Shown here: positions 33,846 through 43,686 of the stretch, piece by piece
Layout: every line of letters starts with the position of its first letter
Numbering within the stretch: the stretch's first letter is position 1
NCBI GenBank assembly: GCA_035299425.1
Contig: DATGWP010000202.1
Coordinates: 1 to 64,000 of the forward strand
Direction: 5' to 3'
Origin: Bog-950 sp035299425
Lineage (GTDB): Bacteria > Bacteroidota > Bacteroidia > Chitinophagales > LD1
Length of the DNA stretch: 64,000 bases
Position numbers and translations under genes: made by a program
Notes under the pieces: generated by a model
The model's database searches: none
What the model was told of the DNA's origin: nothing
The model's input: only the letters and a program-made list of their open reading frames with translations

Positions 33846-35399
33846 TTATTTTACTATCTCTACAATCTTCACCTCTACACGGCGGTTTTTAGCGCGGCCT
33901 TCTTCGGTTTCGTTGTCGGCTATTGGAGCGCGCTTACCCATACCAATGGTTACCATGCGGCTGCCCGGTATTCCTTTCTTGGTAAGGTAATCATAGACAG
34001 TTTTTGCACGGCTGCGCGATAACCAATCGTTGTATTCATCCGATGCTTTGTAATCGGTATGGCCTAATATCTGTATGCGCATACCCTTATTATTCTTCAG
34101 GAACTTAGCCACTTTATCCAGCTCGGTAAATGAGCTTTGGCTTAGCTCGGCGCTGTTGCGCTCAAAGTTTACGCTGTTAAGGCGTAGAATATCGCCTTGA
34201 GATGCGGTTGTATTATCATCTACTGTAGTAGGGAAATCGCGGGTAGGGCGGTCGGCTACCTGTTTTTTGTAAGCCGCTACTTCGCTCTCCAGGTTAGTTA
34301 CTTTTTCTTCCAAACCACTAATTGCTTTTTTCTGCTCTTCTATTACAGCCCCCTGTTCGCTGGTTTCGGCCTGTAAAGAATCGAGCGCCTGCTTGGTGCT
34401 ATCCTGGTTCTCTTTCATCTTCACTACCTCTGCCGCCAGGCTATCGTACTGCGATTGTTTGGCAAATGTTTCTTCGGGGTTCTTGTTATCCTTCTTCAGC
34501 CATTTATCGAAGTTGAGCCCCAGGATAACTTCGTGGGTGCCTTGTGTAGAAGAGTACTGCACTTTCTTCATAATGGGGTATTCGTAAGCATAACCAATGG
34601 TAACTGCTTTGGCTATGCGCACGGCAGCCTGCATGGTTACACCATAATCTAACCGGTAGCCGGCACCTAAAAACACCATACGCTTATAGTTGGCCATTAT
34701 GTTGGCATCTACCTGCACTGGCTGTGCGGCTCCTTTCTTTACCAATATGCTTGGCTCTATGTTCCACGTTTCTTTCTTAATACTTATCTCGTAGCTAACA
34801 CCGCCTATAAAGTGACGTTTCATAGAATACTTGCTTTCCTTTAACTGCGAGGTAACGCGTGCATTCATGTTAAGTACCTGTGGTATAGCAAAACTCAGGG
34901 TTAGCTTTTTCCACTGGTAAGCAAGACCAACATTCATATCGAAACCTACACCACCTTTGGCATTGCCCAGCAGGCTGTTGTCATCAATATCGTTGGCTAC
35001 TACATTGTTGAAATCAATCCGTGTTTGCATAATGCCCAGCGATACTCCCAGCGACAGGGTATGGTCTTTGGCAAAACGTACTTTTTGCGCATAGTATAGC
35101 TGTGCGTTTACGCGGTGAATGATATCCGTATTGTCATTATACACGTGGAACCCAACGCCGCTGCGGTCTTTCCATACACTTATCTCGCCCATGGCGCCGC
35201 GGGTTACCGGGTGGCCCGGCATACCGGTCCATTGCTCGCGGTAGAAACCATAAATGTTGCTGCTGCCGTTGTAGGCGGTAAGCGCAGGATTATACAGCAT
35301 GCGCATAAAATATTGCTGGCTGTATAGTGGTATTTGTTGCGCTTTTGTTTGCAGTGCAAATACCAGCGCCAGAACCGACAGTGTTATAATTTTTTTCAT
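33846..35399 (-). CDS. PorP/SprF-family protein fused to an OmpA-like domain
   Basis: 517 residues. Signal peptide ends at TKAQ. Residues about 20-305 are the PorP/SprF barrel type: QIPLYSQQYFMRMLYNPALTAY, YREQWTGMPGHPVTRGAM and repeated amphipathic strands to EVILGLNFDKWL. A coiled coil spans about 320-380 (DSLAAEVVKMKENQDSTKQAL .. LEEKVTNLESEV). The C-terminal 110 residues are an OmpA-type peptidoglycan-binding domain (ILGHTDYKASDEYNDWLSRSRA .. GRAKNRRVEV). PorP/SprF proteins help T9SS-exported type B adhesins assemble at the outer membrane; the added OmpA domain would tether it to the cell wall. It starts 49 bases after the giant adhesin gene, typical SprB-SprF order. Confidence 0.93.
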   Translation of the reverse strand: MKKIITLSVLALVFALQTKAQQIPLYSQQYFMRMLYNPALTAYNGSSNIYGFYREQWTGMPGHPVTRGAMGEISVWKDRSGVGFHVYNDNTDIIHRVNAQLYYAQKVRFAKDHTLSLGVSLGIMQTRIDFNNVVANDIDDNSLLGNAKGGVGFDMNVGLAYQWKKLTLSFAIPQVLNMNARVTSQLKESKYSMKRHFIGGVSYEISIKKETWNIEPSILVKKGAAQPVQVDANIMANYKRMVFLGAGYRLDYGVTMQAAVRIAKAVTIGYAYEYPIMKKVQYSSTQGTHEVILGLNFDKWLKKDNKNPEETFAKQSQYDSLAAEVVKMKENQDSTKQALDSLQAETSEQGAVIEEQKKAISGLEEKVTNLESEVAAYKKQVADRPTRDFPTTVDDNTTASQGDILRLNSVNFERNSAELSQSSFTELDKVAKFLKNNKGMRIQILGHTDYKASDEYNDWLSRSRAKTVYDYLTKKGIPGSRMVTIGMGKRAPIADNETEEGRAKNRRVEVKIVEIVK

Positions 35400-35448
35400 A
35401 TCTCTTTATTTATTTAGTCATGCTTTATTTGAAATGGTTTTCTATTTC

Positions 35449-38400
35449 TTATTTGGCATCACTGTTTAATATATTGATAGCTCCTTTGTAAATGTGATTG
35501 TTCTGAGCAGGCACCTTTAATACATAGTAGTAAGTATCGTCCGGCAGTTTCTTACCGGTAGCACGGAAAGTACCGTCCCAATCATTTGTATAGTTCTCCG
35601 ATTCGTATACCATTTCGCCCCAACGGTTGAAGATGATAAGCTCAGAACCATCGAGGTTAATCTTAGGGTTCAGCCTCCATATATCATTTTTTCCATCGCC
35701 GTTGGCGGTAATGATATTTGGCAACAGAATGTTATCAGGCACAAACACATTGATAGTTACACTATCCTGTGCCCAGCAACCGTATGTATCGGTAACCTTT
35801 ACTGTGAACGTGGTAGTATCGGGGCCGGAGAATGTAGGGTTAGGCACATTGGTAAAGTTGAGGAAGTAATCCGGCGTCCATTGATACAGCAATAAGCCGG
35901 TACCGGTGGCCGTTGTGTTTATCATTACCGTTTCGCCCAGGGTGATGGTTGTATCTTTGCCGGCATCAACGGTAGGTAGTGTTATTACATCGGTAATAAT
36001 TACATCGCTGGTATCGGCCGAACAACTGTTAGTACCAATTACATATACTTCATCGTGGCTGGCTAAACCAGTGGTAGAGAAGGTATCGGTGGTAGAAGCC
36101 GCCCCCTGCGAAACACCGTTCAGGAAGAACTCGTAGAACTCGGCACCAGATGCAGTGAACAGGATGTAGTCGCCACTACAGATGGTATAGTCAAGTTCGG
36201 AAGAAACCAATGAAACGTTTACAGAATTCTTTACGGCTATAGGATAAACCAATGTATCCATGCATCCGTTGGCATCGGTATAGTTGTAAGTAACCAGGTG
36301 AGTGCCTGCACCCGCCAACGATGGATAGAAGTAGTTTTGGCTTACCGCAAACCCGCTATATACACCACCCAGCGGAGTAAAGAAGCTATCCAGGTTCATT
36401 GGGGCAGACCCGGCGCATAAATCAGGGGCTTCTACCGTATCAATTTGCGGTTGTGGATTAACCGTAAAATTAATGCTGGCCGAATCGACGCAACCCGATG
36501 GGTTGATATAAATATACGTGATAAGGTGAGTGCCCACTCCATAAACGGTTGGATTGAAAGTAAGCACGTTAAGGCTATCGCCTACATTGTATATTCCACC
36601 GGCAGGCAAGCCACCGGTTAAAGTAAAGGCCGGTTCGGTATAACACATGGCAGCATCCATTACCAGTGTAACCACGGGTTGCTGGCGCCAGGTGATAGTT
36701 ACCTGTGCGGTATCGTAACAGCCGCTGGCATTGCTAACTACCAGAGTGTATACCCCCGCACCTACGCTATCGGGCGTGGCGGTGTTCCACGTGTAACTGG
36801 CATAACCGTTATCGGGGAAGTAAGTGGTAAGGTCAAGGGTGTAGCCTACACAAACGCTGTCTACCGCATCGGCACCCAGTACCGGTTGCTCGCGGGTTGT
36901 TATAGTGGCGTTCACCGTATCTTTACAGCCGCTGGCATTGGTTACTATAAGCGTGTAAGTGCCTGCGGTAACCTCTTGCGGTGTCGGCGTGTTCCAGATA
37001 TATGATGTGTATGCAGGGCTGTTAGGATACAATGTCCAAAGGTCGAAAGTATAGCCTATACAAACGCTATCCGATATATCAGGCCCAAGGTCTGGTTTCA
37101 CGCGGTTGGTAATAGTAACTACGGCTGTATCGGCACATCCGCCGGTGTTAGTTACTATGAGCTGGTAAACACCTGCGCCAACTGCTGCCGGGGTTGGTGT
37201 ATCCCACACATAGGTAGCATAACCACTGTTGGTATAATAAGTATTCAGATTAACGGTAGTGCCCGAGCAAACGCTGTCCGCTTTATCGGCACCTAATACC
37301 GGGTATGTATTGATAGTAACGTTTACCGAACCTGTAGCTGTGCAGTTGGTTGCATTGGTTACAGTTACACGATAGATACCCGATGTAGAAACACTAACCG
37401 TTTGTGTGGTAGCGCCGTTGCTCCACAGGTAAGTAGCCCCTGCGTTGCCCGCATCTAAAGTTACACTGCCGCCGCATTGAGTCTGATCCGGGCCAAGGTT
37501 AACTACCGGGAATGTATGAATGGTAACATCTGCATCATCGCTGGCGGTGCAACCGCTGTTGATATCGGTAACGGTTACACCGTACGTACCGGTAGTGCTT
37601 ACCGTAAGTGTTTGGCTGGTGCTGTTATCGCTCCACAGGTAAGTGCTGCCCGGTGTGCCTGCATCCAGGGTTACAGTGCCGCCACATTGTTCTACATCGG
37701 TACCCAGGTTAACCACCGGAACCGGTTGAATGTAAACATCAGCAGAGCCTTCGGCAGAGCAGGTAAATGTATTGGTTACAGTTACAGTGTATGTGCCGCT
37801 TGTGCTGGCTACTGTTGTTTGTGTAGTCGCACCATCGCTCCAGCTGTATGTAGAACCGGGAGTTACTGCCCCTGCATCTAAAGTTACATTACCACCACAC
37901 TGTGTGTATGGGCCGCCCAGGTTAATGGCTGTCGGCGTTGGGTTGATTACGAAATCAACCGGTGTACGGCAGTAAGGTGTGTTGGGGCATGCCACGTAGA
38001 ACGTATACGTGCCTGCTGTATTGGTATTAGGTAATGCAGCCGTACCCACCGGGTTGAATGGTGTACCGGTACCTACCAGCGGGCCACCCACCGGTACCTC
38101 GAACCATAGAACCGGGTTAAGAGGGCCTTCGTAAACCGAGCCGGCACCGGTGAAGGTTACGGTATAAGTACCTACATCGCTATTGCTAAAGCCAGTAGTT
38201 ACAAATGTGTAACTAACACCGGCAGTAAGATTAACCGTAACTCTCGAGCCACTTGCACAAGTTGCGTCAGCATCATCATCATCGGCTACAATAAAGTTAG
38301 TTGCCGGGAAAGCGGTGTTAATTGAATCGCGGTAAATGTGCAGGTAAGTATCAAAGTCGCCGCACAGCGTAAAGGTATACGCACCGCTGGTGCCTACCGA

Positions 38401-41400
38401 AAACTGATGTGTGTTGTAATGCGTGGCCGTGCCTATTGCCGAGGCATTGTAAGTAGTGCCGCTTTGGCTGCGGTTAAAGGTTGGGTCGGACAACGTGGTG
38501 CGACCGGCAAATGAAGTTGAGATATCGCCACATCCCGAAGCTGTAAAGCCATCACCGGTTGGAACCGTTTCGCCCTGGCAGATGGTATAGCCCGTGGTGT
38601 TTAACGGTGGCAGGTCTATTTGTACATTGGTGGTTGCCGAAGCACTACAGCTGTTTATATCTGTAACTGTTACTTCATAGTCGCCGGATGCGCTAACCAC
38701 CAGCGTTTGATTGGTACTGTTATCGCTCCACAGGTAAGTGCTGCCCGGGTTACCGGCATCTAATGTTACCGTGCCCTGGCATTGTGTATACGGGCCACCT
38801 AAATCAACTATTGGTAAAGGATTTATCGTTACTTCTGTAGTATCGGCTGTTGTGCAGCCATTGGCACCGGTTACTGTTACGCTATATGTGTTGCTGGTGG
38901 TTACTATTATTGTTTTGGTAGTAGCACCGGTGCTCCACAGGTAAGTGCTGCCCGGGTTACCGGCATCCAGCACTACGTTTCCGCCACACTGCTCATAAGG
39001 CCCACCCAGGTCTACAACCGGACGGGGATTTACAGTTAACTCTGCCGGCACCCTTGCCGATTCGCAGCTACCAATAGTAGTTTGCACATAGTAAGTTGTT
39101 GTGCCGGTGGCAGGCGCACCGCTTAATGGGTCAAACGGAGAACCATTGCCCAAGAAAGTGCCTGCGTTATTTAAATCGTACCAGGCGAGGCTGCCGGGTG
39201 CTTCGTAGGTTATAGTTAAAGTACCGGTAGCAGGGAATAGAGCATCGGGTCCGCCACCATCATCGTTAAAGTCTTCGTAGTAGCTTAGTGTAGCTGTGCC
39301 CGGGGTTAATGGTATAGAAGCTGATGGTATGGTGAAAGAGCCATCGAACGGGTTAGGGTTAGTTTGGGTACTGGCAATGGCAGTGCCGGTATTAGTAATG
39401 TTGCCGCTAAGTTCCAGCCTTACTTCATCTGCCCAGCTTGAGCCCTGCAATTCGATACCGTTTATGTTTATTACCGCATCAGAAACCACCGAACCGGCAG
39501 GCAGGCCTGGCAGGTTGATAGTAGCAATAGTTACACCGGGTGCTACATCGCCTTCGTCGCCGGCAGGGTTTGTTATGCTGAATGTGATAACCTGTTGAAG
39601 TGGTACCATAGCCGGGGTAGCGGTTAAGCCCTGGCCCGAAGGAATTGAGTTGCCTTCGCATATTGTGTAGCCATTTACGTTGGTAGGTACCGGTGTAGCA
39701 TATACTGTAACTGCCTGCGATGCAGTAGCGCTGCATCCGTTAGGGTCGGTGCCTGTTACGGTGTATGTGCCGGCCTGTTCTACAGTTATGGTAGCCGTAG
39801 TTTCGGTAGTGCTCCAGGTATAACCGCTGCCGCCGTTGGCGGTGAGGTCTACCGAGCTGCCCGAGCAGAAGTTGGTTGGGCCGGCGGGTGTGATTTGAAT
39901 AAAATCTATACCTGATACCGCCAGGGTGTATGAAGCGCAGGCTGTAGATGGGTTTACGCCACTTACTACCACTATTACATTTGAATTTGCGGGTATATTA
40001 AAATCGTAGTCGCCGTTAATGGAGCTGCCTATATCGCCTGCATAATTTATACATACATCCGATGGGTTAAAGGTGCCGGTATAAAAAGAAACAAAGAAGT
40101 CGGTGCCACAGGCAGCATTAATAGCTGCCGTTGCACATATTGCTGTTGCGCTGTTATTTATAACATTATAAGCATCGAAGAAATATCCCGAACTGCCACT
40201 ATAGCCCGGGCATACTTTCGTGTCGCAACCATTTGATTCTGCATCGCGGAACAATCGTTGTCCGGCCAACTGAAAGTCGCCAGCCTGTAGGCTATTGGTA
40301 ACGGTGAAGTTGCCAAGCGCAGCCACGATGGTGCCGTTTGTTGCTGTGCAGCCATTTCCATCTGTAACCGTAACCCGGTAAACTCCCGGTGTGCTTATGG
40401 CGATTGTTGCAGTTGTTTCACCGGTGCTCCACACAAAATTAGTGGCTGCAGTGGTGGCCGTAAGGTTACCGGTGGCCCCGCTGCATAGTTCGGTAGTGCC
40501 GGTAATACTTACCGTAGGTACAGAATTAATAGTAACAGTGGTTTGTGCACTTGCCGAACAGGTGTTAGCATCGGTTACGGTTACGCTATAAGTATTGCTT
40601 GCGGTGGCAGTTAGTGTTTGTGTTGTTGTAGTGCCATCGCTCCAGGCATAGGTGCTGCCGGCATTGCCTGCATCCAGGGTTACGCTACCGCCACACTGTG
40701 TATATGGCCCACCCAGGTTAACTGTGGGTGGTGTGTTTACAGTAAGCACATCATCGTCGCTGCTTACACAACCGTATATATCTGTAACCGTGTAGGTAAT
40801 AGTTTGTGTTCCGGCAGATGGGTCGAAAGTACCGGCCGATACGCCCGTACCACTATACGTGCCGCCTGCAGGTGTGCCTCCACCCAGTGTTACAGGTGTT
40901 CCGTAGTTACAAACAGGGTTTGGTGTAACAGTTAATGCGGTTGTAGGTGTAGGGCAGTTAATTGTAACAGAATAAGCCTGGTCACCAGTGCAACCATTGG
41001 CATCAGTTGCTTCAACTGTAAAATTGAAGACACCCGTAGCTGTTGGCGTACCGGTAATAGCGCCGGCATTATCCATGGTTAGGCCGTTAGGCAACGCGCC
41101 GGCAGTTATGGCATATGTTATGGCTCCGGCACCGCCGGTTTGTGTTATTGTTTGTGTGTATGCAGTGCCTGCAGTGCCATCGGGTAAGTTGCCCGGAGAA
41201 AGTGTAATGGTAGGGCAAGCCATAAAAAACTGGACATCGTCAATGGCCACACCCGGTTGGTTCACACTATCATCTGTAATTAACCGGACCTTAAGGCGGC
41301 ACACTTTACCGGCAAAGGCACTAATGTTGGCATAAATGGTTTTCCATGCAGAAGCAAAGCCTGTGTTTACTGTTGGACTGCCTATGTTTTGATTAGGTGT

Positions 41401-43113
41401 TGCCCCATACCATGTGAATATCTGTTGTACTAAACCAGTACCACCCACCTCTTCTACAAATACATAAAGAGTATCGAAACTGGCGCTTTCTACAGCGTAT
41501 TTCAGGGCCAGGCTTACGTACATATCTGTGGTAACTGTTGTAAAATCCTGGCTGGGCGATTCCAGTGTTTGGTAGGAACTTACATTGTACGTACCGGTTA
41601 AATCTGTTTTCCAGCAATTAACGCCGCTATGCGCATTTGTAAACGCGGCTACACCAGCGGCGGCGGGTTGATTAGGAGTGCCCCATGCCCATTCATCCTG
41701 GGTACCGCTGTGGGTATAACCACCATCCGAAGATTCAAAATTTTCGGACGATATCTTTATATAGGTTTGCAGCAGGTCTTTCGTATCATCCTTTAATACA
41801 TCCAACGACCAGCCATTAAGCGTTCCACCGTCGCCGGTTGCATCATCATATAGGGTAAGTGTCCAGGTGCCTGCCGTGTTTGCGCCTTTAAATAAATCCA
41901 GCGCTGTTAAAAGCTCTGGTTGCCAGCCCATCCCTTTTGAGGTAGTAAAGCCGGATGGCGGGATGCCATTGAAATCATCAAAAAACAAATCCATAGTAGT
42001 TTGCAGACCACCTGATGTTCCACCCCCTATATCGCTAAACAAGTGCATAACGCTACCATCTGGCGCTGTAAGGGTGGCATCTAAATCCTGCATAAAAGTG
42101 TGCTCAATGTTTATGCGCACGGCAAGATCTTTTATAACGGTGCTATCTGTAATAGTAATGGTAGATGTAACTATGCCCGGGCCCGTAGGTATGGTAACCG
42201 GCACAGCCACCGAAGGGTAGTTGACATAACCGGTAGTAGCAGCAAACCGGGCTATAGAAAACGTGTAGGACTCACCGGTAATAGCACTGGCTGCATCTAC
42301 ATATACATAATAAGTGCCGGCATCTTTTACCGTCATAAATATAGCTTCGGAGTTCGGGCTGGTTGCGTTGGCATCGTTAGCAGGAATTATAAGTGGTGCG
42401 CTCGCGTTTCCAAAAGGGGAAATACCCAATCGGCCATTCCAGGTAACATTATTGCGTTCGGGGTCGAGGTCCAGGCTTATAAAAACAGTTTCGCCGGCAT
42501 TTAATGTAACACTGAAATAATCCACATCTGTTGTTGTACTCCTTGAGCCGGCCATCCAGTTACCTGCGGCAATAGGTGTAGCTGTTGCCGGCAGGTCGTT
42601 TGGTTCAGTCTCTGCTACCGGGCTGCCGGATTTTACATGCAGGTATAAATCATAGGGCCTTAACTGATTGGTAGCAGAATTATGCCTTACACGCAAATAA
42701 TAGGTGCCCGTAGCCGGTATAGTAGCGCCCGCTATGGTAGATGCACTGGCACCAAAAGAGCCATCATTGTCATCAAGTTCTATACTGGTAGTACCGTCAG
42801 ATGCAAACAACTCCAGATGAGAGTCTGTATTGGCATTGGCAGAAAAAGCTGTTTGCGTTGCAGCATAAACTTTATCGCCGGCGGTTGCGGAAAACGAGTA
42901 GTAGTCTACATCGCCGTTATTATATATGTACCCCCTTATTTTGGCAGGGTTGGTAGGTATGGCGGTCGAACTTGCCGCAGTGTTGTTTGGCTCAACCTCG
43001 AATGCTGGTATAGTTTGGGCATGTGTTACAGCACCTATTACCATTAGTAATATAAACAGCCATGCTGCCTTAGGTGCGAATATACGGTTGTAAGCCGGGT
43101 ACACTTTTATCAT
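35449..43113 (-). CDS. Giant T9SS type B adhesin-like protein
   Basis: 2554 residues. Signal peptide ends near THAQ33. Residues about 38-310: two PPC-type domains (FEVEPNNTAASSTAI; AETEPNDLPATATPI). About 310-450: P-domain (LAVRINIEHTFMQDLDATLTAP .. GTWTLTLYDDATGDGGTLNG). About 455-640: MAM-like domain with GTPNQPAAAGVAAF, then an HYR/putative-Ig segment. Six near-identical repeats of about 75 residues (VNLGGPYTQCGGSVTLDAGN .. SGTYSVTVTD) and three related ones (LGADAVDSVCVGYTLDL) follow, with another PPC domain near 1500. The end (DNILLPNIITANGDGKNDIWRL .. FNRWGEMVYES .. YYYVLKVP) is a type B T9SS CTD. Likely a surface fibre for gliding or adhesion, assembled with the downstream PorP/SprF-type protein. 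Confidence 0.93.
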   Translation of the reverse strand: MIKVYPAYNRIFAPKAAWLFILLMVIGAVTHAQTIPAFEVEPNNTAASSTAIPTNPAKIRGYIYNNGDVDYYSFSATAGDKVYAATQTAFSANANTDSHLELFASDGTTSIELDDNDGSFGASASTIAGATIPATGTYYLRVRHNSATNQLRPYDLYLHVKSGSPVAETEPNDLPATATPIAAGNWMAGSRSTTTDVDYFSVTLNAGETVFISLDLDPERNNVTWNGRLGISPFGNASAPLIIPANDANATSPNSEAIFMTVKDAGTYYVYVDAASAITGESYTFSIARFAATTGYVNYPSVAVPVTIPTGPGIVTSTITITDSTVIKDLAVRINIEHTFMQDLDATLTAPDGSVMHLFSDIGGGTSGGLQTTMDLFFDDFNGIPPSGFTTSKGMGWQPELLTALDLFKGANTAGTWTLTLYDDATGDGGTLNGWSLDVLKDDTKDLLQTYIKISSENFESSDGGYTHSGTQDEWAWGTPNQPAAAGVAAFTNAHSGVNCWKTDLTGTYNVSSYQTLESPSQDFTTVTTDMYVSLALKYAVESASFDTLYVFVEEVGGTGLVQQIFTWYGATPNQNIGSPTVNTGFASAWKTIYANISAFAGKVCRLKVRLITDDSVNQPGVAIDDVQFFMACPTITLSPGNLPDGTAGTAYTQTITQTGGAGAITYAITAGALPNGLTMDNAGAITGTPTATGVFNFTVEATDANGCTGDQAYSVTINCPTPTTALTVTPNPVCNYGTPVTLGGGTPAGGTYSGTGVSAGTFDPSAGTQTITYTVTDIYGCVSSDDDVLTVNTPPTVNLGGPYTQCGGSVTLDAGNAGSTYAWSDGTTTTQTLTATASNTYSVTVTDANTCSASAQTTVTINSVPTVSITGTTELCSGATGNLTATTAATNFVWSTGETTATIAISTPGVYRVTVTDGNGCTATNGTIVAALGNFTVTNSLQAGDFQLAGQRLFRDAESNGCDTKVCPGYSGSSGYFFDAYNVINNSATAICATAAINAACGTDFFVSFYTGTFNPSDVCINYAGDIGSSINGDYDFNIPANSNVIVVVSGVNPSTACASYTLAVSGIDFIQITPAGPTNFCSGSSVDLTANGGSGYTWSTTETTATITVEQAGTYTVTGTDPNGCSATASQAVTVYATPVPTNVNGYTICEGNSIPSGQGLTATPAMVPLQQVITFSITNPAGDEGDVAPGVTIATINLPGLPAGSVVSDAVININGIELQGSSWADEVRLELSGNITNTGTAIASTQTNPNPFDGSFTIPSASIPLTPGTATLSYYEDFNDDGGGPDALFPATGTLTITYEAPGSLAWYDLNNAGTFLGNGSPFDPLSGAPATGTTTYYVQTTIGSCESARVPAELTVNPRPVVDLGGPYEQCGGNVVLDAGNPGSTYLWSTGATTKTIIVTTSNTYSVTVTGANGCTTADTTEVTINPLPIVDLGGPYTQCQGTVTLDAGNPGSTYLWSDNSTNQTLVVSASGDYEVTVTDINSCSASATTNVQIDLPPLNTTGYTICQGETVPTGDGFTASGCGDISTSFAGRTTLSDPTFNRSQSGTTYNASAIGTATHYNTHQFSVGTSGAYTFTLCGDFDTYLHIYRDSINTAFPATNFIVADDDDADATCASGSRVTVNLTAGVSYTFVTTGFSNSDVGTYTVTFTGAGSVYEGPLNPVLWFEVPVGGPLVGTGTPFNPVGTAALPNTNTAGTYTFYVACPNTPYCRTPVDFVINPTPTAINLGGPYTQCGGNVTLDAGAVTPGSTYSWSDGATTQTTVASTSGTYTVTVTNTFTCSAEGSADVYIQPVPVVNLGTDVEQCGGTVTLDAGTPGSTYLWSDNSTSQTLTVSTTGTYGVTVTDINSGCTASDDADVTIHTFPVVNLGPDQTQCGGSVTLDAGNAGATYLWSNGATTQTVSVSTSGIYRVTVTNATNCTATGSVNVTINTYPVLGADKADSVCSGTTVNLNTYYTNSGYATYVWDTPTPAAVGAGVYQLIVTNTGGCADTAVVTITNRVKPDLGPDISDSVCIGYTFDLWTLYPNSPAYTSYIWNTPTPQEVTAGTYTLIVTNASGCKDTVNATITTREQPVLGADAVDSVCVGYTLDLTTYFPDNGYASYTWNTATPDSVGAGVYTLVVSNASGCYDTAQVTITWRQQPVVTLVMDAAMCYTEPAFTLTGGLPAGGIYNVGDSLNVLTFNPTVYGVGTHLITYIYINPSGCVDSASINFTVNPQPQIDTVEAPDLCAGSAPMNLDSFFTPLGGVYSGFAVSQNYFYPSLAGAGTHLVTYNYTDANGCMDTLVYPIAVKNSVNVSLVSSELDYTICSGDYILFTASGAEFYEFFLNGVSQGAASTTDTFSTTGLASHDEVYVIGTNSCSADTSDVIITDVITLPTVDAGKDTTITLGETVMINTTATGTGLLLYQWTPDYFLNFTNVPNPTFSGPDTTTFTVKVTDTYGCWAQDSVTINVFVPDNILLPNIITANGDGKNDIWRLNPKINLDGSELIIFNRWGEMVYESENYTNDWDGTFRATGKKLPDDTYYYVLKVPAQNNHIYKGAINILNSDAK

Positions 43114-43159
43114 AGTAAAAAATTATATATAGCGAAAATTTAATCTTAGTTCTGATTCC

Positions 43160-43489
43160 CTATTGAGGGTTTTTCTTATTTACTCCCCCTGACATTGCTT
43201 TATATGCCTCCGGATTATCCAGAATCCATTGTTGTTTAGCTTCCTGAATATTTGTAATGCCTTTGTAATTGTACCAGGGGTAAGAAGCCTGCAGTTCTTT
43301 TTCGGAAACAGAACTGTAGGGGCTGCCTTTAGAATCTACACCGGATGGCGTGGTTACTTGCTCTGCTATTTTGTGCGTTGCTACCGGGGTAACAGTAGTT
43401 GTAGAATTTTGTGCAACTGCGCACATAGCACAACCGGTAAACAGGGTTATGGTAATGCTGATTTTTTTGAAGGTAGAGATTTCTTTCAT
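43160..43489 (-). CDS. Small exported protein of unknown function
   Basis: 109 residues with signal peptide (KKISITITLFTGCAMCAVAQ). The mature part is polar with a short motif SYPWYNYKGITNIQEAKQQW near the end. It lies 46 bases upstream of the giant adhesin start and on the same strand, so co-expression is possible. No family recognised. Confidence 0.6.
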   Translation of the reverse strand: MKEISTFKKISITITLFTGCAMCAVAQNSTTTVTPVATHKIAEQVTTPSGVDSKGSPYSSVSEKELQASYPWYNYKGITNIQEAKQQWILDNPEAYKAMSGGVNKKNPQ

Positions 43490-43636
43490 TGTCTCATTTA
43501 TGGGTTAAGCAACAAATTACCAGACTTTGTAACGTCCCAAATTTAGGCGCCTGTATTGAATACAAAGCGTATTTGTTAAATTAGAAACGCACACAGGAGC
43601 CTATAATTCTGCAAAAACAGACACTCCTAAAAGCAA

Positions 43637-43666
43637 ATGCGCCGGATATATAAATATCCGGCGCAT
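43637..43666 (-). terminator. Terminator-like palindrome after the M43 protease gene
   Basis: A perfect 13-bp inverted repeat ATGCGCCGGATAT/ATATCCGGCGCAT with a 4-base loop, followed on the minus strand by TTTGCTTTTA; 20 bases past the protease stop. Confidence 0.75.
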
Positions 43667-43686
43667 AGTATAAGTAAAGTAAAAGC

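Noticed and set aside
37300..40950. Regular repeats that could suggest a CRISPR array
   Set aside because: Repeats are about 200 bases long, in frame and code for Ig-like modules of the giant adhesin.
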